Part shown: positions 29,934 through 36,021 of the stretch, piece by piece
Layout: every line of letters starts with the position of its first letter
How positions within the stretch are numbered: the stretch's first letter is position 1
From: Elusimicrobia bacterium GWA2_69_24
Lineage (GTDB): Bacteria > Elusimicrobiota > Elusimicrobia > UBA1565
NCBI GenBank assembly: GCA_001799695.1
Contig: MGTY01000023.1
Coordinates: 569-36,589, forward strand
Reading direction: 5' to 3'
Length of the DNA: 36,021 nt
Translations under genes and position numbers: made by a program
Notes under the pieces: generated by a model
Database searches by the model: none
What the model saw: the letters and a program-made list of their open reading frames with translations, nothing else
What the model was told of the DNA's origin: nothing

Positions 29934-32900
29934 ATGAAGAGCAAGCAGGCCTCCCCCTGGCTCCGGCTCGGCCTCGACATCGGCTCCATCAATCTGCACG
30001 CCGCGCTCCTCGATGGGAGCGACCAGCCCCTGAAAACCCTGTCGATCCCCCTCAAGGGCGACACCCCGGCTGCGCTGACCGCGGCCTTGCACGCGCTGCA
30101 GGACTCCGCCGCGGGGAAACCGCTCTCCGTGGGAGTGACGGGCCGCGGGCGCGACATCCTCGACGGCATCGCCGGCATCGCGCGAGAGAACGAGATCACC
30201 GCCAGCGCCCGGGCGGCCCGCTCCTTCGCCCCCCAGGTCCGCGGCCTGATCGAGGTCGGAGGACATTTCTCGAAATGGGTGCAGTTCGACGAAACCGGCG
30301 AAGTCCTGGATTATTCCTTGAACGGACTCTGCGCCGCCGGCAGCGGGGCCTTTCTGGAACAGCAGGCCTCGCGCCTCCGGCTGTCCATATCGGACCTCGC
30401 GTCCCTGGCCGCCGGCGCCGCCTCGGGCGCGCCCATCGCCGGGCGCTGCAGCGTGTTCGCGAAATCCGACATGATCCACCAGCAGCAGAAAGGGACTCCC
30501 GTATCCGAGATCGCCTACGGCCTCTGCCTCGCGCTGGCCCGGAATTATGCGGCCACCGTGCTCAAGGGACGCGAGCCCGTCTGGCCGGCGGCTTTCATCG
30601 GCGGAGGGGCCGCCAACCACGGCCTCCTGAGAGCCTTCCGGGAGATCCTCGGGGTCGGGGAGGGTGACATCCTGGTGCCCGACCATGCCTCTCTGTTCGG
30701 AGCTTTCGGAGCGGCGCTGTCCGCCAGGAAGACGGGGAGCATCAGGCTCGAAGAGCTCCGAGACCGGGTCGCCGCCCCTTCGGCGCGCGCCGCCCTGCCC
30801 GCGCTGCTCCCCCCCCTCCCGCAGCCGGAACCCGTGGAGGTCCGGCAGGAACAGCCCGCGCTCTCCGATCACGGCATACTCGAAGTCTTTCTCGGCGTCG
30901 ACGTGGGCTCCGTGAGCACCGACTTCGCGCTCCTCGACCCGCAGGGACAGGTCGTCCAGGGGGTCTATCTTCCCACGCGAGGCCGCCCCATCGAGGCCAT
31001 GCAGGAAGGCCTGGCCATGCTCCGCGAGAAGCTGGGAGACCGCGCGAAGATCCTCGCGGTCGGGACCACCGGCAGCGGCAGGCATCTGGCGGCCCAATTC
31101 CTGAAAGCGGACCTCGCCCGCAACGAGATCACCGCCCAGATCAAGTCCACGGTCCACTACTTCCCGGATGTGGACACGGTCTTCGAGATCGGAGGACAGG
31201 ACTCCAAGTACATCTCCGCCCAGAACGGATCGATCCGCGACTTCGTGATGAACAAGATCTGCGCCGCGGGGACCGGCTCCTTCCTCGAAGAGCAGGCCGG
31301 TCAGCTGAACCTGGACATCATCGGCGGATTCGAGGAGGTTGCCCTCAAGAGCCGGGCCCCGGCCGACCTCGGCAGCCGCTGCACGGTATTCATGGAAACC
31401 GAACTGGTCAACGCTCTGCCGCGGGGCATTACGGTGCCTGACGCCGCCGCGGGCCTGGCCTATTCCGTCGCCCAGAACTATCTTCAGAAGGTGGTCGGCC
31501 AGCGCAAGATCGGCCGCTGCGTGGTCTTCCAGGGCGGGGTGGCCTCCAACCGGGCCGTGGTGGCCGCGTTCTCGCAGCTCCTCGGCCGCGGCGTCAAAGT
31601 CCATCCCTACAACCGGCTCTCGGGAGCGATCGGCGCGGCCCTCATCGCCCGCGAGGCCTATCTCGAACAGCCTTTCGCCACCGGCTTCATCGGCTTCGAC
31701 GGCGACCGGGACTACACCCTGAGCAGCTTCGAGTGCCGGCACTGCTCGAACATGTGCCAGGTCACGCGCATGAAGCGCGGCAGCGACCTCGCCTTCTTCG
31801 GAGACGTCTGCGAACGCTACACCACCGGCGCCGCGAAGAAAGGAGAGCTGCTCGGGGTCCCGGATCTCTGCGCGGAGCGGGAGACGCTTCTGGAGAGATC
31901 CCTGGCCGGCATCCTCCCCCGGCCCGCCCCGCCCAGCCCCGACAGCGCCATCGACAGGTTCCTGACCCGCTACGGAGTCCGGGCCGCGGCGGACGCGGGC
32001 GGCGAGCGCGGAGCGGGACAGCCCCGCGGCACCATCGGCATCCCCAGGGCTTCGCTGTACTTCGAGCTCCTGCCCCTCTGGTCCGCCATGTTCAAGGACC
32101 TGGGCTACGAGGTCGCGCTTTCATCTCCCAGCTCCAACGAGCTGCTGGCCAAGGGGATCCGCAAACTCTCCGCCGACTCCTGCCTCCCGGTGAAGCTGGC
32201 CTACAGCCACTCGCTCGACCTGGCTTCCGGCAAGGCCGACTTCATATTCCTGCCGTCCATACTCGACCTGCCCGCTCCCTTCGGCTCTCCGGAGCACTGC
32301 TCCACCTGCCCCTATACGCAGAGCCTGCCCTATATGGTCCGTGCGGCGGTGCCGGGCCGATATCTCATCCCGCAGATCAACATGTCCGTCGAGATCGACG
32401 GTCTGCCCGAGGGCCTCGAGGCGCTCGCCGAGGAGTTGGGGGTGGGCATCCACCGCCTGCGCGCGGCCTATCAGCTGGGAAAGGAAGCCCAGCTCGAATT
32501 CAAGGCGTCGCTCCTGCGCCGGGGCGACGCACTCCTGGCTTCCCGTCTGGACTGGGCCGTGGTCCTCATCGGCAAACCCTACAACGTCTACGACTCTTTC
32601 CTGAACCTGAACCTGGTGCGCCATCTGGCCAGGCTCGGCGTGACGGCCATCCCCTACGAGTTCATCTCCAAGGCCGGCAGCGAACGCCTCGAACAGCCCT
32701 GGGACGAGCTTCCCTGGCGCTTCAACCGGGATTACATCAAGGCGGCTTTGGCGGTCCGCGCCGACCCGCGCCTCTATCCCATCGTGGTCTCCAACTTCGG
32801 CTGCGGGCCCGACGGCTTCACCATCAAGCATCTGGAGAACATCCTGGAGGGCCGCCCCTCGCTCCAGCTGGAGTTCGACGAGCATCGCGGCGAAGCCGGC

Positions 32901-34259
32901 ATGGTCACGCGCCTGGAAGCCTTCCTCGACGAGATCGCGGCCCATCGCGCCAAAGGGACCGCAAGGCGGGTCCCGCCGAAGACGCCCCCGCCCGCGCCCA
33001 AGCCCCCGCCCGCCGGACGCAGGTTCTACATCCCGCATTTCGCGGACCATGCCCGCATCTATGCCGGCATACTGCGCCATGTCGGCTTGGATGCCGAGGT
33101 ACTGCCGCCCCCCACCGACGCGGTCCGGCGGAAAGGGGAGAAAGTCTCCTCGGGGAAGGAATGCCATCCCTACACCCTCCTGGCGGGGGACTTGGTCCAC
33201 CTCGTGGAGTCCCGAAAGCCCTCAGACCCGCCCGGCGTGTTCTTCTTTCCCGGCACCTCCATCCCCTGCCTGATGCGGCAGTATGGGCCCGGACACCGGC
33301 TCATCCTCGATCAGATGGGGGCTTCTTCGGTCTCGGTCATGACTCCCGACAACAAGGACCTGCGGGACATGATCGGCTACCAGGGGGGCGCCCGCCTGTG
33401 GAGAGGCTTCGTCGCCATGGACCTGCTGGTCAAGCTCTCCTGCGAGCTCCGCCCCTACGAAGCCGAAAAAGGCTCGGTCGACACCATCCACCGCAACAAC
33501 TGCCTGACGCTGGAAAAAGCCGTGGAGAGCGGCGACGTCGTCAAAGCCGCCAGACTCTGCGTCGAACGGCTGTCCACCCTGGAACTCGACACCGAAGGCT
33601 GGAAGGCGCGCCGCAAGCCCATCGTCGGCGTGGCCGGGGACATCTACACCCGCGCCAACCGCTTCGCCAACCAGGACCTCTACGCCAACCTCGAAGCCAT
33701 GGGCTGCGAGGTCTGGCCCGCGCCCTTCATGGTGGACCTGCTGGACTTCGGGCTCAAGCGGGCCGTCACCGACAGCATCTCGCGCCGGGATCCGCAGAAG
33801 TTCTTCAAGGAGGGCGCGATCCTCCTGGTCAAGGAACTCAGCGAACGGGCCGTGACCAGCCTATTCCAGCAGCGCGCGCGCTTCGCCATCGAACCGAGCT
33901 TCAAGGATGTGGTGGAGATCGCGGCCCCCTATGTGGGCGAACGGGCCAGCAACGTCCTCATGCTCAACATCGCCAAGATGACCGACTTCGCGCGCAACGG
34001 CGCGAGCGGGATCGTCAACGCCATATGCTTCAACTGCATGGTGGGCTCGGTTTCCGCCGCCATCACTTCCAAGCTGCGCCAGGACAACGGGAACATCCCG
34101 ATCGTGAACCTGGTATTCGGCGAGGCGGAAGGGGCCGCCGAGTCCCTCCATCTGGAAGCCTTCATCCAGCAGGTGAAAGGCTATGCCGCCCGGAGCAGCG
34201 CGGGGGCCGTCAAGCCCGCCCGCGCCGCCAAGTCCCTGCTCTCCGGCTGGACGGGATGA
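29934..34259 (+). CDS. Double acyl-CoA dehydratase activase with dehydratase-like tail
   Basis: This 1441-residue protein fuses two ASKHA activase domains (BcrAD/BadFG type) with a dehydratase-related region. Domain 1 (about 10-265) has GLDIGSINLHAALL, C133 in CAAGSGAFLEQ and C172 in GRCSVFAKSD. Domain 2 (about 320-575) has GVDVGSVSTDFALL, C443 in CAAGTGSFLEE and C483 in SRCTVFMETE. In HgdC, the two matching cysteines per subunit bind a shared [4Fe-4S] cluster. A Cys-rich link (about 599-630, CRHCSNMC) follows, then a DUF2229-like region (about 700-990, with EHCSTCPYTQS) and a 2-hydroxyglutaryl-CoA-dehydratase-D-like C-terminus (about 1030-1400, ECHPYTLLAGD). ATP-driven electron transfer is likely; substrate unknown. 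TACAAT ends 6 nt before ATG 29934. Confidence 0.88.
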   Translation: MKSKQASPWLRLGLDIGSINLHAALLDGSDQPLKTLSIPLKGDTPAALTAALHALQDSAAGKPLSVGVTGRGRDILDGIAGIARENEITASARAARSFAPQVRGLIEVGGHFSKWVQFDETGEVLDYSLNGLCAAGSGAFLEQQASRLRLSISDLASLAAGAASGAPIAGRCSVFAKSDMIHQQQKGTPVSEIAYGLCLALARNYAATVLKGREPVWPAAFIGGGAANHGLLRAFREILGVGEGDILVPDHASLFGAFGAALSARKTGSIRLEELRDRVAAPSARAALPALLPPLPQPEPVEVRQEQPALSDHGILEVFLGVDVGSVSTDFALLDPQGQVVQGVYLPTRGRPIEAMQEGLAMLREKLGDRAKILAVGTTGSGRHLAAQFLKADLARNEITAQIKSTVHYFPDVDTVFEIGGQDSKYISAQNGSIRDFVMNKICAAGTGSFLEEQAGQLNLDIIGGFEEVALKSRAPADLGSRCTVFMETELVNALPRGITVPDAAAGLAYSVAQNYLQKVVGQRKIGRCVVFQGGVASNRAVVAAFSQLLGRGVKVHPYNRLSGAIGAALIAREAYLEQPFATGFIGFDGDRDYTLSSFECRHCSNMCQVTRMKRGSDLAFFGDVCERYTTGAAKKGELLGVPDLCAERETLLERSLAGILPRPAPPSPDSAIDRFLTRYGVRAAADAGGERGAGQPRGTIGIPRASLYFELLPLWSAMFKDLGYEVALSSPSSNELLAKGIRKLSADSCLPVKLAYSHSLDLASGKADFIFLPSILDLPAPFGSPEHCSTCPYTQSLPYMVRAAVPGRYLIPQINMSVEIDGLPEGLEALAEELGVGIHRLRAAYQLGKEAQLEFKASLLRRGDALLASRLDWAVVLIGKPYNVYDSFLNLNLVRHLARLGVTAIPYEFISKAGSERLEQPWDELPWRFNRDYIKAALAVRADPRLYPIVVSNFGCGPDGFTIKHLENILEGRPSLQLEFDEHRGEAGMVTRLEAFLDEIAAHRAKGTARRVPPKTPPPAPKPPPAGRRFYIPHFADHARIYAGILRHVGLDAEVLPPPTDAVRRKGEKVSSGKECHPYTLLAGDLVHLVESRKPSDPPGVFFFPGTSIPCLMRQYGPGHRLILDQMGASSVSVMTPDNKDLRDMIGYQGGARLWRGFVAMDLLVKLSCELRPYEAEKGSVDTIHRNNCLTLEKAVESGDVVKAARLCVERLSTLELDTEGWKARRKPIVGVAGDIYTRANRFANQDLYANLEAMGCEVWPAPFMVDLLDFGLKRAVTDSISRRDPQKFFKEGAILLVKELSERAVTSLFQQRARFAIEPSFKDVVEIAAPYVGERASNVLMLNIAKMTDFARNGASGIVNAICFNCMVGSVSAAITSKLRQDNGNIPIVNLVFGEAEGAAESLHLEAFIQQVKGYAARSSAGAVKPARAAKSLLSGWTG

Positions 34260-34305
34260 CGACCCGAGAAGGTCCTCAATAGTGGTAGAATCCCCCCCGA
34301 CTTCG

Positions 34306-35838
<1,533 letters not shown>

Positions 35839-36021
35839 GCCCGGCGCGCCGGGGCCTTGCGTTCCGCGCCATTCCTGCCTACATCGTGGCGCCGAACCCG
35901 GGCGTCTCCTGGCGGGGCGACCAGGCCATGGTCAAGGTGACCAACGCCTGGACGACGGATCCAGACGTCTTCCAGAAATAGCGGAGACGACCTGAAGCCC
36001 GGGGACGGACTTCAATCCGAG

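Noticed and set aside
35839..36021. Open frame to TAG near 35979-35981 after the NCS1 transporter gene
   Set aside because: It has no start of its own, no recognisable family and is cut by the window edge; I see no supportable gene here.

Overview
The window is GC-rich, densely packed bacterial DNA. Operon neighbours commonly overlap by 4 bp (ATGA or GTGA). Several genes have a sigma70-like -10 box only 6-9 nt in front of the start codon, which suggests frequent leaderless mRNAs. A lytic transglycosylase, secreted hydrolases, a PilB/GspE-type ATPase, hgcAB and a Bacteroides-like succinyl-type arginine pathway point to an uncultured diderm from an anoxic habitat. Elusimicrobiota is my best guess, from gene content only and not proven here.

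Region 1 (1-4047) is an accessory island beside a partial CDP-alcohol phosphatidyltransferase (1-169). Its core is a translationally coupled minus-strand operon marR-hgcA-hgcB (3441 to 1695), encoding the mercury-methylating corrinoid protein HgcA and its ferredoxin HgcB behind a cysteine-rich MarR regulator. The promoter carries two TTG-N7-CAA boxes placed where a repressor would sit. Two 62-bp direct repeats (1615-1676 and 3955-4016) bracket the operon. Outside it lie remnants of an IS91-family transposase, with the N-terminal piece at 3871-3960 and the C-terminal piece at 298-417, both on the minus strand. Two small secreted-protein genes (478-1513) share the island.

Region 2 (13452 down to 4048) is a nine-gene arginine operon, argR-argG-(P-loop protein)-argC-argD-argF'-argB-argE'-argH. 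It is read from one promoter overlapped by two tandem ARG boxes. The carbamoyltransferase is of the N-succinylornithine type, so intermediates are probably succinylated as in Bacteroides. No N-acylglutamate synthase is present. The unrecognised P-loop protein between argG and argC is a candidate for that step or an accessory to it. An IS1380-type remnant lies just upstream of the promoter.

Region 3 (14110-24595) holds cell-envelope and mixed genes: a membrane protein paired with a saccharopine-dehydrogenase-like enzyme, a GT-C glycosyltransferase, a transglycosylase with one dead and one intact SLT domain, a secreted TPR protein, a zinc phospholipase C/S1-P1-like protein with an OB-fold tail, a YceH-family protein, a radical SAM protein and an orphan OmpR-type response regulator.

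Region 4 (24596-36021) carries a convergent terminator region, NAD-malic enzyme, a PilB/GspE ATPase with a coiled-coil N-terminus, a secreted GH13 alpha-amylase, a 1441-residue double activase/dehydratase-related protein and an NCS1 transporter. The last 180 bases hold no gene I can support.
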